DNA of 64,000 nt from Emticicia aquatica (GCF_923079645.1 NZ_CAKLPY010000001.1:2066001-2130000); one strand, 5' to 3'; shown: positions 50,158 to 59,840, counted from the first letter of the stretch. Program-made: numbers and translations. Notes: generated from the sequence alone by a model not told the origin.

Positions 50158-52890
50158 TTATTTCAACTTCCAGCTTAAAACAATATTTGGTGTAATGCCC
50201 AAATAATTCACGTTCGTAATCTGTAATGCAGTCACGTCATCTTCTGTGATTACTTGGAATCGCTTGTACCAATTATTACTTCGATTATACAAATTGAAAA
50301 TTGAGAAGCCTACATTAAAGTTTGCGTTGAAATTATAGGTAGCCGATACATCCATGCGGTGATAATCAGAAAAACGGTTGGCATTTTTATCTGACGGATT
50401 GGTAAAGTTTTTAACTGAGCCATCTAATAACTCTAATTGATAAGCACCCAAAATTGATGTATATGGTCGTCCTGATGAAAAAATCCATGTTGCAGCAAAA
50501 TCCCATTTCTTGTATTTATACGAACCGATGGCCTTAAATTGATGACGTACATCTTGGTCAGAATAATATGCTTTATCAGAAAATGCCGTAATGTTTCGTT
50601 TTGCTTCAGCTAAAGTGTAGCCAATCCAACCATTAAAATCTCCAAATTTTCTTTGTATCAAAACATCAACCCCACGTACAATTTCAGAACCATTGAAAAA
50701 CGTTTCGCTCGCACTTAAACCTTGACCAATTTTCGGCACAAAACGGAGTGTATATTCAGTGATATTTGTACTATTTTTCTGATAAAATTCAACATCAAAT
50801 AAGTAATCAGTAATTTCATAGCTTCCCCCCAAAATTAAGTGATTTGATTTTGTAACAGGCAATGATTCATTGTTTGACAGAACCCAAAAGTTACGGTTTC
50901 CGTTAGAAATATCTTCTCGGTTGATTTGTTTCACAAATTGATAATAAATGCCCGCCGCTCCTTTAATTTTTAACTGTTTCGTAATATTATAATTGACCGA
51001 AAAACGTGGTTCAATGTAATTTTTCTTAGTCACATCAAAATATGTTGTACGAATACCTGGCTTTAAGTGCAATTTATCATTGAACAATTTTATGTTATCT
51101 TGTATATAAAAAGTCGCTGTGCTACCACGGTCATTGCGGTCCAAGACTTTCACCGTATCATTTTGACTATAAGTATATTTGATGATATTTTTGGTGAATT
51201 GCAAACCAAAATCTAGCTGATTTCCTGAAAAAACTTTCCACTCGAAATCAGTTTTGGCCGTAAAATCGTTCAAATTATTGTCTTCAATTTGTCCAATTTT
51301 CACATCTCTTGTTACACCATCTCTGGTAGTGGTAATATTTCGGCTGTTGTCTCGATTACTATAATAATTTGAATAACAAATCAAGGAATTACTATAAAAT
51401 CTATCACTCCATCTTCGAGACCATTTTAAGCTTCCACCCAAATTCCCCCAATTAGACACATCCGTATTTGACGTATTCAAGCCAATATTTCTTCCACCAA
51501 AACCACCAAGTCCACCCAAATCAGAACTTGATGAATTATCCATATTATCAGTGCCATTATATAAACTCAAAGACAAAATATCTTTTTTATTTGGCGTATA
51601 AGTAAGTTTAGAATTGAGGTCATAAAAGTATGAACTCGCCACCTGCGTAGCAGAAAAACTGCCGAATCGTCCTCCACCTGGAAAACCACCTTGAGGCCCA
51701 CTCTGCTGCGTTTGATTACTACTTGTAAATCTTTTGAATAATTTATTATAAAGCGGCCCTTTATATGACCTTCGAGCAGCTGCTAAAAAAGTAAATTTCG
51801 AGCCAAGTGGTGTTTCTACATAAGCATTGGCACTCAATAAACTAATATCGACGCCAGCATTAAACTCTTTTTTATTGCCTTCTTTGCCAGTAATTTCGGC
51901 AACAGCAGAAATTCTCCCACCAAATTTTGCATCAAAACCACCTTTATAAAGCTGAATATCTTTGATTGCATTGTAATTGAAAGCCGAGAAAAAACCAAAA
52001 AGATGGTCAACATGATACACTGTAAAACCATCGTAAAGTACCAAAGTTTGGTCGGGAGTACCACCTCGCACATATAAACCCGACGACGATTCGTTGGATG
52101 CACTCACCCCTGGCATCAACTGAAATGCTCGAAATGGGTCTCGCTCGCCTACATTTGGTAATTTTGCAATATTTCGTGGAGTCATTTTTATCATTCCAAC
52201 AATTTCATTGGCTTTCAAAACCTCCGTTTTTTCACCTTCCACTACAACTTCTTCCAAAACTCCAATTGCTGGTTCGATTTCAATTTTTAGATCATTGATA
52301 TTTAATTTTGGATTCAAGTGAAAATACCTGGTGCGATAACCCACATACCTGACTTCAAGCGTAACTGTATCTGCAGGCACTTTTTGTATCGTAAAATAAC
52401 CATCAACATTGGTTTGAGAACCAAGTTTTGTGCCTTTCACCGTAACCGATGCAAAAGGGAGGTTTTCTCCGCTTGTATAATCTACAACCCTTCCAGTTAG
52501 GGTAAAATCAACTTTTTCAGCATTCCCTTTATATTGTCTGTCAACGGCGGTTTCAACTTTGACATTTTTTGAAACAATATTTAAAAAACCGTTTTCATCA
52601 ACATAAGTTTTAAACGGTAATTTTTTAAAAATAGCTTTTAACCCATTTTGTAATGTTTCATTGGCAAACCAATAAGTCACAGTCAAATCTTTCAAAGCTG
52701 TTTTATCATAAAGAATTTTGAATGAATATTTTTTCTCTAAATCTGCCAAAATCGTTGGTAGAGCAATATTATTGTAAAACTCATCTTTGATAATTTGATT
52801 GTTTACATCAGTTGGTTTTGGTGTCTGTGCAAATACCTTTATTGGAAGCCAAAAAGTAGTTAGTAGAAAGCAAATAAAAATCCTTTTCAT
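50158..52890 (-). CDS. STN-domain TonB-dependent receptor
   Basis: This is 910 residues. After the signal peptide (LLTTFWLPIKVFAQ) comes an STN/secretin-like domain (about 40-110: ALPTILADLEKKYSFKILYD, LKAIFKKLPFKTYVDENGFL), which in FecA-type receptors touches anti-sigma proteins. A CarboxypepD_reg-like domain (about 128-205: FTLTGRVVDYTSGENLPFAS), a plug with LMPGVSASNESSSGLYVRGG and LYKGGFDAKFGGRISAVAEI (about 255-330), and a beta-barrel ending NIVLSWKLK follow. A Gly/Pro-rich stretch (SGPQGGFPGGGRFGSFSATQ, about 394-413) interrupts an early barrel loop. It forms an operon with the DUF4249 gene; the LytTR regulator pair is just upstream. No FecR or ECF gene is adjacent, so a transducer role through STN is open. 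Confidence 0.92.
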   Translation of the reverse strand: MKRIFICFLLTTFWLPIKVFAQTPKPTDVNNQIIKDEFYNNIALPTILADLEKKYSFKILYDKTALKDLTVTYWFANETLQNGLKAIFKKLPFKTYVDENGFLNIVSKNVKVETAVDRQYKGNAEKVDFTLTGRVVDYTSGENLPFASVTVKGTKLGSQTNVDGYFTIQKVPADTVTLEVRYVGYRTRYFHLNPKLNINDLKIEIEPAIGVLEEVVVEGEKTEVLKANEIVGMIKMTPRNIAKLPNVGERDPFRAFQLMPGVSASNESSSGLYVRGGTPDQTLVLYDGFTVYHVDHLFGFFSAFNYNAIKDIQLYKGGFDAKFGGRISAVAEITGKEGNKKEFNAGVDISLLSANAYVETPLGSKFTFLAAARRSYKGPLYNKLFKRFTSSNQTQQSGPQGGFPGGGRFGSFSATQVASSYFYDLNSKLTYTPNKKDILSLSLYNGTDNMDNSSSSDLGGLGGFGGRNIGLNTSNTDVSNWGNLGGSLKWSRRWSDRFYSNSLICYSNYYSNRDNSRNITTTRDGVTRDVKIGQIEDNNLNDFTAKTDFEWKVFSGNQLDFGLQFTKNIIKYTYSQNDTVKVLDRNDRGSTATFYIQDNIKLFNDKLHLKPGIRTTYFDVTKKNYIEPRFSVNYNITKQLKIKGAAGIYYQFVKQINREDISNGNRNFWVLSNNESLPVTKSNHLILGGSYEITDYLFDVEFYQKNSTNITEYTLRFVPKIGQGLSASETFFNGSEIVRGVDVLIQRKFGDFNGWIGYTLAEAKRNITAFSDKAYYSDQDVRHQFKAIGSYKYKKWDFAATWIFSSGRPYTSILGAYQLELLDGSVKNFTNPSDKNANRFSDYHRMDVSATYNFNANFNVGFSIFNLYNRSNNWYKRFQVITEDDVTALQITNVNYLGITPNIVLSWKLK

Positions 52891-53013
52891 GAGTGGTCGT
52901 TTATATTGGTTTTATGAACATAGACGCACCGCTACAAAATTTGGATGTATCGATTTAGGCAAGTGTAGAAACATTAATGTAATGTGTCTATTGCTAGTAT
53001 AATTTTGTAGAAA

Positions 53014-53727
53014 TCAATTACTGTATTTTTGTTCAAACAATTCAGTGAATTTCTTCCCAATCGGAATTTCTTGTTTATCAATTAATAGTTTAGTTTTTTG
53101 AAAAGAAGTGATTTTCGGTAAAGAAACAATAAACGAATGATGGACTCGACAAAAAGTATTCGACGGAAGTTTCTTTTCCATCATCTTTAAATTCAGCCGA
53201 GTTAAAATAGGTTTTGGTTGATTTTTAAGAAATATTTTCACATAATCTTTCAAACCTTCAATGTACAAAACATCATCAAAATATATCTTGATTTGCTTAT
53301 ATTCTGCATGTATAAAAAAGTAATTATTTTCGTCCAAAACAGGTACCACATTCTCCTTCAAACGCAATCGAAACAGCTCTTCAGCTTTATTAACAGCTTT
53401 TAAAAATCGGTCAAATGGAATTGGTTTCAATAAATAATCAATGACATTCAAATCGTATCCTTCGAGTGCATATTGTTGGTAAGCGGTCGTAAAAATCACC
53501 ATTGGAGGCGACGGAAGTGTACGCAAAAACTGGGTTCCTGTAATAACTGGCATCTGAATATCCAAAAAAATCAAGTCAACTTTTCCATCCTTGATGAGTT
53601 CCCAAGCATCGAGCGGATTTGAGAATTTTCCAAGCAAATTTAAAAAGGATATTTTCTGAATATCATCCGCCAAAATTTCAAGGGCAAATGGCTCATCATC
53701 AATGGCAATACAATTTATTTTAGACAT
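53014..53727 (-). CDS. LytTR-type response regulator
   Basis: This is 237 residues from the ATG at 53727. The receiver domain has DDE at 10-12, phosphoacceptor Asp56 in LIFLDIQMPV and the conserved Lys in YLLKPIPF. The LytTR DNA-binding domain (about 135-235) has YIEGLKDYVKIFLKNQPKPI, FCRVHHSFIVSLPKIT and IPIGKKFTELF. Its ATG overlaps the kinase stop codon by one base (TGATG), so the pair is translationally coupled. The ECF-free arrangement next to the STN TonB/DUF4249 operon suggests that operon as a target. Confidence 0.93.
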   Translation of the reverse strand: MSKINCIAIDDEPFALEILADDIQKISFLNLLGKFSNPLDAWELIKDGKVDLIFLDIQMPVITGTQFLRTLPSPPMVIFTTAYQQYALEGYDLNVIDYLLKPIPFDRFLKAVNKAEELFRLRLKENVVPVLDENNYFFIHAEYKQIKIYFDDVLYIEGLKDYVKIFLKNQPKPILTRLNLKMMEKKLPSNTFCRVHHSFIVSLPKITSFQKTKLLIDKQEIPIGKKFTELFEQKYSN

Positions 53728-54866
53728 CACGAAAGTTTTATTTTTAAATCAACCTTAAAAATTGAATCAATATTCTGAATCAATAACTCGTGTTTTTCGG
53801 GATAATGCAATGCCAAACGTCGTTCAACATTCTGAATACCAATGCCTGAATCGCTATTTTCAACACTGATATTTGCTCCAAAAACCTTGTTTTCAGCATA
53901 AAAATGCAATATTCCTTCGCTCACAGCAATACCTATTTTTATCAAACTTTTTTCTTGATTATGAAGTCCGTACTTGAAAGCATTTTCAACAAAAGGAATA
54001 AACAATAACGGTTCAATATAAATACTTTTCGTATTGCCATAGCAAATAAATTCAATCAAATCTTTTTCCGTCAATCGCATTTTTTGTAGGCTTATATAAT
54101 TATTCAAATGCTCTATTTCTTGTGCTAAAGAAACTTTATCAGTACTCGTTTGATATAACATATAACGTAGCAATTGAGATAATTTCACAACTGCATCTTC
54201 GGTTTTTTCTGATTTTTGTCTTGCTAACCAACGAATATTATTGAGTGTATTGAACAAAAAATGTGGACTAACTTGAAGTTTTAAAACCGCTAATTCGACA
54301 GCAGTTTTCTCAAGAATAATTTGTTGTTTCTCATCATAACTACGAATCCTTTCGTTTATCAAAGCTAAAATTGAACTCGCAAAAATGACTAAAATATATG
54401 AAATACCTATGGCAAAAAAACGAAACGAAAAAAAAGTTGGTGGTGGAATATTTCTGCCAAATGGCGGTGGAATATTTTTACCAAAATTGGGAGACGGCCT
54501 AAAATCATCAGGTGATGGTGGAGGCGGTTGTGGACTATTGACCACTCCAATTTTAAATAATGCATCTTTTAAATAAAACTCAAATATTGCCATATTTATT
54601 AAAGATAATATGATAAAGCCAGCAAATAAGTATAGAAAAAAGCTTGTTGTATTTTGCTTGATAAGAAGATTTGGCGTAAAAAAATTAAGGTTTAGATAGA
54701 AAATTATTATTAAAAATAGCGTAACAATAATTTGTGGTAATACAAAAACCGTAAAGTTTGGGCGACTAAAAACATTACTCACGGGTAATGAAAGTAGAGG
54801 AACGGTGATAAAAACTATCCATCCAATTATATGAAGAAGAATCGAATATCGTTCTAGGATTTTCAT
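53727..54866 (-). CDS. LytS/YehU-type sensor histidine kinase
   Basis: This is 379 residues from the ATG at 54866; the TTG 11 codons upstream is less likely. About four membrane helices (about 1-190, for example ILLHIIGWIVFITVPLLSL) are interrupted by a Pro-rich loop (SPQPPPPSPDDFRPSPNF, then GKNIPPPFGRNIPPPTF, about 108-145). The His_kinase domain has the phosphoacceptor region LQVSPHFLFNTLNNIRWLAR, and an ATPase part with IPFVENAFKYGL and SGIGIQNVERRL. It is coupled to the LytTR regulator downstream. The Pro-rich loop is likely outside the membrane and could be a ligand or partner contact. Confidence 0.92.
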   Translation of the reverse strand: MKILERYSILLHIIGWIVFITVPLLSLPVSNVFSRPNFTVFVLPQIIVTLFLIIIFYLNLNFFTPNLLIKQNTTSFFLYLFAGFIILSLINMAIFEFYLKDALFKIGVVNSPQPPPPSPDDFRPSPNFGKNIPPPFGRNIPPPTFFSFRFFAIGISYILVIFASSILALINERIRSYDEKQQIILEKTAVELAVLKLQVSPHFLFNTLNNIRWLARQKSEKTEDAVVKLSQLLRYMLYQTSTDKVSLAQEIEHLNNYISLQKMRLTEKDLIEFICYGNTKSIYIEPLLFIPFVENAFKYGLHNQEKSLIKIGIAVSEGILHFYAENKVFGANISVENSDSGIGIQNVERRLALHYPEKHELLIQNIDSIFKVDLKIKLS

Positions 54867-55089
54867 GAATAAACTTTGATTGAAAATAACAAACGACAAT
54901 TAACTCAATTATTATCTTTAATCAACAAATTTATTGATTTGTGTATAGAAAACCGCCATTTGTGTAGAATAACGCTAAAAAGCACCTTTGAAAGCTTTAG
55001 CATCTACACAGATAAATGATGCTTCTACACTATGAAATTTTTCACTAAAAAAGTATATTATTTATTGAAATTTAATATTCTTCTATCAA

Positions 55090-56538
55090 ATGAAAAATTT
55101 CAATCTTATAAAAATAACAAAAATCGTTCTGTTGACTTTACTTTCGGTTGCTACTTTTGCCGCAAAACCTCCAGCAAAAAAACCGAATTATTCGATAGTT
55201 TTCCCACAAAACAAAGTAAATACACTTGAAATAATGCTTTCAAAAAAACAATGGGACAGTGTCAGAGCTGATATGAAACGAAAGTATGGCAATGATTTTG
55301 GTCAGGTGGGAATGCCTAATATGAGGAAAATATCACCATCGAATTTCGGAAATGAAGGAATGTTGAATTTTGGAAAAGGTGAACCAAACTATGTGTCAGT
55401 TTCAGTGAAATTTAGAGGAAAAACCTATCCAAATGTTGCTTTTCGGTTAAAAGGAAATTCAAGTTTAATGATGTCGTGGGGAAGAGGAGTTTATAAATTG
55501 CCTTTTAGATTAGATTTTAGTGAGTTTGAACAAAATAAGAAAAATCAAAAATTATACGGCTTTGAAAAGCTTTCTTTTTCACCAAGTATGAGCGATAAAT
55601 CGCTAATACGTGAAAAAGTAACCGCTGATATTTTCCGAGCTGCAGGAATTCCTGCAGCTCAAACGGCTTTCTATAAAGTTTATATTGATTTTGGTGAAGG
55701 GAAAAAATATTGTGGCGTTTACACACTTGTCGAAGTAATTGAAGACACGATGGTTAAAAACCAATTTGACACAAAGGTTTCCGTTGGAAATATTTATAAA
55801 CCTGAATCAAATTTTACTCAATTCAAAAAAGAGCAATTCGAGAAAAAAAATAATAAAAAACAAGCAGATTGGAACGATGTAAAAGCCTTTGTTAATGCCC
55901 TCAATAGTACAGAACGTACAACAAATGAAATAAAATGGCGAACAGATTTAGAAAAAACCTTCAACATTGACCATTTTATTAAGTGGCTCGCTGTTAATAA
56001 TGTTATCGTTAATTGGGATACTTATGGAGCATTACCACATAACTATTATTTATATCATTCTCCGACCGAAAAACTCACTTGGATTCCTTGGGATAATGAC
56101 CAATCGCTTGGCTTAAAAATGGAAATGCCAGAAGGATTCAAGCCACCAGATGGATTTAAAACGTCTGAAGGATTTAAGCCACCTGCTGGTTTTCAGCCAC
56201 CGATGATGGGCGGCCCAATGGGAAAAGGCACTTCGCTTTCAATGAAAGAAGTTGGGAAAGATTGGCCTCTCATCCGATTCATCGCTGAAGACGTTTTTTA
56301 TTACGCAAAATATAAACAATATGTGCAAGACTTTAATAACAAAGTATTTACACAAGACAAGATGAATGCTCTTTTTGAAAAAAATCATCGGCTTATTACT
56401 CCTTTTGTTATTGGCAATGAAAAAGAACAAAAGCCTTATTCTCACTTAAATAAGTCCGAAGATTTCATACTAGAACTTGAAAAATTAAAAGAACACGTAG
56501 CAAAACGAAACAAAGAAGTAGCAGAATTTTTAAAATAG
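55090..56538 (+). CDS. CotH-family protein (secreted)
   Basis: This is 482 residues with a signal peptide (VLLTLLSVATFAA). The CotH kinase-like fold is marked by YVSVSVKFRGKTYPNVAFRL, a short GNSSLM segment, KLSFSPSMSDKSLIREKVTA, YCGVYTLVEVIED and the DNDQSLGLKMEMPEG segment. CotH proteins are atypical kinases that phosphorylate secreted or coat proteins; whether this one is active cannot be judged by eye. A degenerate tandem segment (GFKPPDGFKTSEGFKPPAGF, about 353-372) and GGPMGKG form a Gly/Pro-rich insert after the conserved WIPWDNDQS motif. It is divergent from the LytS/LytTR pair. Confidence 0.85.
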   Translation: MKNFNLIKITKIVLLTLLSVATFAAKPPAKKPNYSIVFPQNKVNTLEIMLSKKQWDSVRADMKRKYGNDFGQVGMPNMRKISPSNFGNEGMLNFGKGEPNYVSVSVKFRGKTYPNVAFRLKGNSSLMMSWGRGVYKLPFRLDFSEFEQNKKNQKLYGFEKLSFSPSMSDKSLIREKVTADIFRAAGIPAAQTAFYKVYIDFGEGKKYCGVYTLVEVIEDTMVKNQFDTKVSVGNIYKPESNFTQFKKEQFEKKNNKKQADWNDVKAFVNALNSTERTTNEIKWRTDLEKTFNIDHFIKWLAVNNVIVNWDTYGALPHNYYLYHSPTEKLTWIPWDNDQSLGLKMEMPEGFKPPDGFKTSEGFKPPAGFQPPMMGGPMGKGTSLSMKEVGKDWPLIRFIAEDVFYYAKYKQYVQDFNNKVFTQDKMNALFEKNHRLITPFVIGNEKEQKPYSHLNKSEDFILELEKLKEHVAKRNKEVAEFLK

Positions 56539-56561
56539 TACATTTAATCAAGCCGTTTTAT

Positions 56562-56613
56562 AATGTGGAATACCTAGATTTATGAAAATAATCTTATCAT
56601 TCCACATTTTTAT
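56562..56613 (+). terminator. Terminator of the CotH-family gene
   Basis: AATGTGGAAT (56562-56571) pairs with ATTCCACATT (56599-56608) and is followed by TTTTATT. The loop is long (27 bases). Confidence 0.65.
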
Positions 56614-56767
56614 TATAATTTACTTCTTTTGAATTTGTCATTAAAGTTAAAAAAAACTTTTTTTTGCGAAATAACTTGCATCATTCCAAGCTAAGATTTA
56701 CTTTCGCAAGCTATTGATTATCAAGTACTTAATAGCTCCTATAAACTAACCCCTAAAAAGAAATAAA

Positions 56768-57748
56768 ATGGATTTTCGTACTGAGATTGAAGTAGCTCCA
56801 GCTCACTTCAAAATCAGCACTGACTCGAAAATTATGACAGTCGGCTCGTGTTTTTCCGAAGTCATTGGGAGTCAGCTAACTGATAACAAACTGCAATGCC
56901 TCTGTAACCCGTACGGGACAGTTTTTAATCCCTCTTCGATTTTCAAATTGGTGAGTCACAGCCTACAAAATCAGCCAGTTTTTAAGCATTTAATGCTCGA
57001 ACACGAAGGAATTTGGCAACATTATGATTTTCATTCAAAATTCTATGCTCACTCAAAGGAGGAACTAGAAAAAGAATTAAACCAAACCCATAATAAAGTT
57101 AATCAATTTTTACGAAAAGCAAATTTTTTGGTCATTACACTTGGCACTTCAATTGTATATCAACTCAAGGAAAACAGCCAAATTGTATCCAATTGTCATA
57201 AAACACCTGCATCAAATTTCAAAAAAGAGATGCTGACCGTCAAAGAAATTTTATTACGTTTTCGACCTATGTATGAGGCATTGAAAATGCAAAACAATAA
57301 AATAAAAATCCTTTTGACAGTCAGTCCAGTACGTCACACCCGTGAAACTTTACAGCTCAATTCAGTCAGTAAAAGTATTCTTCGTACGGCTTGCTATCAT
57401 TTAGAGCAAGATTTCAACGACGTTCATTATTTTCCTAGTTATGAAATCATGTTGGACGATTTACGTGATTATCGATTTTATAAACCTGATTTAATTCATC
57501 CCAACGAGCAAGCCGAACAATATATTTTTGAAAAATTTGGAGAAACATATTTCACCGAAGACTTAAATGTTTTTTTGAAAGAGTGGAATAAAGTAAAAAT
57601 GTCGCTCAACCACCGTCCTGTTCAAATTGACACGCCAGCTCACCAAAAATTCTTGAATGATTTATTAAGAAAACTAGATGGTTTTAGTACAAAAATCGAC
57701 GTTTCAAGTGAAATCGAATTTGTTCGTTCTCAACTAGTTGCCGCCTAA
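56768..57748 (+). CDS. GSCFA domain-containing protein
   Basis: This is 326 residues. The family-naming motif MTVGSCFSEVIGSQL (about 24-38) is followed by NPYGTVFNPSSIF, HYDFHSKFYAHS, FLVITLGTSIVYQL and LLTVSPVRHTRE. GSCFA proteins have an SGNH-hydrolase-like appearance: the GSCF Ser and the D-x-x-H near the end (YKPDLIHPNEQA) would be the catalytic pair. That suggests an esterase or acyltransferase, but this is inferred. It ends just before the long palindrome at 57763. Confidence 0.9.
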   Translation: MDFRTEIEVAPAHFKISTDSKIMTVGSCFSEVIGSQLTDNKLQCLCNPYGTVFNPSSIFKLVSHSLQNQPVFKHLMLEHEGIWQHYDFHSKFYAHSKEELEKELNQTHNKVNQFLRKANFLVITLGTSIVYQLKENSQIVSNCHKTPASNFKKEMLTVKEILLRFRPMYEALKMQNNKIKILLTVSPVRHTRETLQLNSVSKSILRTACYHLEQDFNDVHYFPSYEIMLDDLRDYRFYKPDLIHPNEQAEQYIFEKFGETYFTEDLNVFLKEWNKVKMSLNHRPVQIDTPAHQKFLNDLLRKLDGFSTKIDVSSEIEFVRSQLVAA

Positions 57749-57762
57749 ATCATTGCATTAAA

Positions 57763-57820
57763 AATGTAAAAACTGACGAATTGATGCGAATATTTGCATT
57801 GATTCGTCAGTTTTTACATT
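57763..57820 (+). terminator. 58-bp near-perfect palindrome after the GSCFA gene
   Basis: Two 19-base arms (57763-57781 and 57802-57820) are exactly complementary. The central 16 bases ATGCGAATATTTGCAT are also palindromic with one G-T mismatch. The right arm contains TTTTTACATT, so it can act as a terminator, though it is much longer than the others here. Confidence 0.75.
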
Positions 57821-57852
57821 ACTTTATCAACAAAATTTTAATTCCCTCTAAA

Positions 57853-58572
57853 ATGTCTGGTAAAACTTTCCTTAAAGCTCAATGGAGTAATCTGGTGATG
57901 GCAAACTATGAAATTTCGCCTGAAATTTTAAAAAAATATTTACCTTATAAAACCGAATTGGATACTTGGAACAACCGATGCTACGTAAGTTTGGTTGGTT
58001 TTCAATTTCTCGAAACTAAGGTTTTGGGTATAAAATTTCCTTTTCATACCAATTTTGATGAAGTAAATTTACGTTTTTATGTTCGATATAAAGACAATGG
58101 TCAGTGGAAACGAGGTGTAGTTTTTATCAAAGAAATTGTTCCTAAATTTATGATAACCCTAGTTGCGAATACACTTTATAACGAAAAATATGCTACACAC
58201 CCATGCAAACACCATATTCAGAAAACTGATGGTGAACTGTTTGTAAAATATTTATGGAAATCAAAATCTGGTTGGAACCACATACAAGTTAGTGCAGATT
58301 CGGGCATTTTACCGATTGAAAAAGGCAGCGAAGAAGAATTTATTACCGAACATTATTGGGGTTATGCTGGTTTTTCTGCTCAAAAAACCAATGAATACCA
58401 AGTTGAGCATCCAAGATGGAACATACACCCTGTAAAAAACTACCATATCTTATGTAATTTTAAGGAACTTTATGGCGACGATTTCGCTTTTTTAAAAGGT
58501 ACTCAACCCACATCGGTTCTACTCGCCGAAGGCTCAGAAGTGTCAGTTTTCAAAGGACAAACCATCGTTTGA
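57853..58572 (+). CDS. DUF2071 family protein
   Basis: This is 239 residues from the ATG at 57853. A longer frame begins at TTG 57781 or ATG 57784, but those starts lie inside the palindrome at 57763-57820. The core (FLKAQWSNLVMANYEISPEI, CYVSLVGFQFLETKVLG, VNLRFYVRYKD, GVVFIKEIVPK and the HYWGYAGFSAQKT segment) matches the DUF2071/YqjF-like family, a beta-rich cytosolic fold of unknown function. No catalytic motif is evident. Confidence 0.8.
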   Translation: MSGKTFLKAQWSNLVMANYEISPEILKKYLPYKTELDTWNNRCYVSLVGFQFLETKVLGIKFPFHTNFDEVNLRFYVRYKDNGQWKRGVVFIKEIVPKFMITLVANTLYNEKYATHPCKHHIQKTDGELFVKYLWKSKSGWNHIQVSADSGILPIEKGSEEEFITEHYWGYAGFSAQKTNEYQVEHPRWNIHPVKNYHILCNFKELYGDDFAFLKGTQPTSVLLAEGSEVSVFKGQTIV

Positions 58573-58632
58573 AAGTCCAATTAAAAATCATAAAATTAGA
58601 TCTGAATAATCAGATTAATGAAAGTCTAAATA

Positions 58633-59736
58633 ATGGGAGAACTAACAATCACCAAAGAAAAAATACTTCAAGCCCTCAGTACTGTTGAGGAGCCAGATTT
58701 AAAAAAAGACCTCGTTACCCTCAATATGATTCGTGATATTGAAGTTGGAGTCAATCAAGTTTCATTTACAGTTGTTTTAACAACCCCAGCTTGTCCGTTA
58801 AAGGAGCTTATCAAGAAAAACTGTACAGACGCCATCCATCAGCACCTCAATCCTGATGTAAAAGTAACGGTCAATATGACTGCCGATGTTACATCTATTC
58901 GTAATAATGCTCCTGTTTTAGCAGGTGTAAAAAATATTATTGCCATTTCATCGGGTAAAGGTGGCGTTGGTAAATCAACAGTAACCGTTAATTTGGCAAT
59001 GGCTCTCAAAAAATCTGGAGCTAAAGTTGGTATCATTGATGCAGATATTTCGGGGCCATCTATTCCAATTATGTTTGGTGCTGAAAACATGCAACCACTC
59101 ATTACTCAAAAAGACGGTAAAAACATGATTACTCCAATCATGCAATACGGTATCAAAATGATTTCGATAGGCTTTCTGACTCCTGCTGATAGTGCAGTTG
59201 TATGGCGTGGGCCAATGGCAAGTCAAGCATTACGTCAGTTCTTTGGTGATGTAGATTGGGGCGATTTAGATTATATTTTAATAGATTTACCACCTGGCAC
59301 AAGTGATATTCATTTAACATTGGTACAAACAGTACCATTAACGGGTGCAGTTGTGGTAACTACGCCACAAAAAGTGGCATTAGCTGACGTCACAAAAGGA
59401 ATTTCGATGTTTCGTCAACAGCAAATCAATGTTCCGATTCTAGGAATTGTTGAAAATATGGCTTACTTCACACCTGCCGAACTTCCAGACAATAAATATT
59501 ATTTATTTGGAAAAGATGGTGGAAAAGAAATGGCCGAAAGATTAAATGTGCCACTTTTAGGACAAATTCCTATTGTACAAAGCATCAGAGAAGGTGGAGA
59601 TGATGGAAGACCAGTGATGATGGATGATGAACCAATTGTTAGTGAAGCTTTCAAAAATGCGGCCGAAGCTCTCGCTCGACAAGTGGCTATCCGAAATGCC
59701 TCAGGCGAAAAAACAGTTAGAGTTGAAGTGCGATAA
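58633..59736 (+). CDS. mrp: Mrp/NBP35-type Fe-S cluster carrier ATPase
   Basis: This is 367 residues. An N-terminal MIP18/DUF59 domain (about 1-95: ILQALSTVEEPDLKKDLVTL, TTPACPLKELIKKNC) is followed by the Mrp P-loop ATPase, with deviant Walker A GKGGVGKSTVTVN (about 107-119), IIDADISGPSIPIMFG, LIDLPPGTSDIHLTLVQ and VENMAYF. The usual C-x-x-C pair after NMAYF is not seen (FTPAELPDNK follows), so cluster binding may use other residues. It carries or delivers Fe-S clusters and sits next to the Nfu-type gene at 59864, which has its own promoter box. Confidence 0.93.
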   Translation: MGELTITKEKILQALSTVEEPDLKKDLVTLNMIRDIEVGVNQVSFTVVLTTPACPLKELIKKNCTDAIHQHLNPDVKVTVNMTADVTSIRNNAPVLAGVKNIIAISSGKGGVGKSTVTVNLAMALKKSGAKVGIIDADISGPSIPIMFGAENMQPLITQKDGKNMITPIMQYGIKMISIGFLTPADSAVVWRGPMASQALRQFFGDVDWGDLDYILIDLPPGTSDIHLTLVQTVPLTGAVVVTTPQKVALADVTKGISMFRQQQINVPILGIVENMAYFTPAELPDNKYYLFGKDGGKEMAERLNVPLLGQIPIVQSIREGGDDGRPVMMDDEPIVSEAFKNAAEALARQVAIRNASGEKTVRVEVR

Positions 59737-59840
59737 GTACAATTTTCAAGAAATATGGCTTTTTTCATTAAATTTAAAAGCTATCTTTCAAAAAAAATAC
59801 AAATGCAGAACTTTTCTGACTTTTTATTAATTTACAAATA

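Noticed and set aside
57781..57852. N-terminal extension of the DUF2071 protein
   Set aside because: The extra 24 codons lie in the 58-bp palindrome and are not part of the conserved domain; the ATG at 57853 is preferred.
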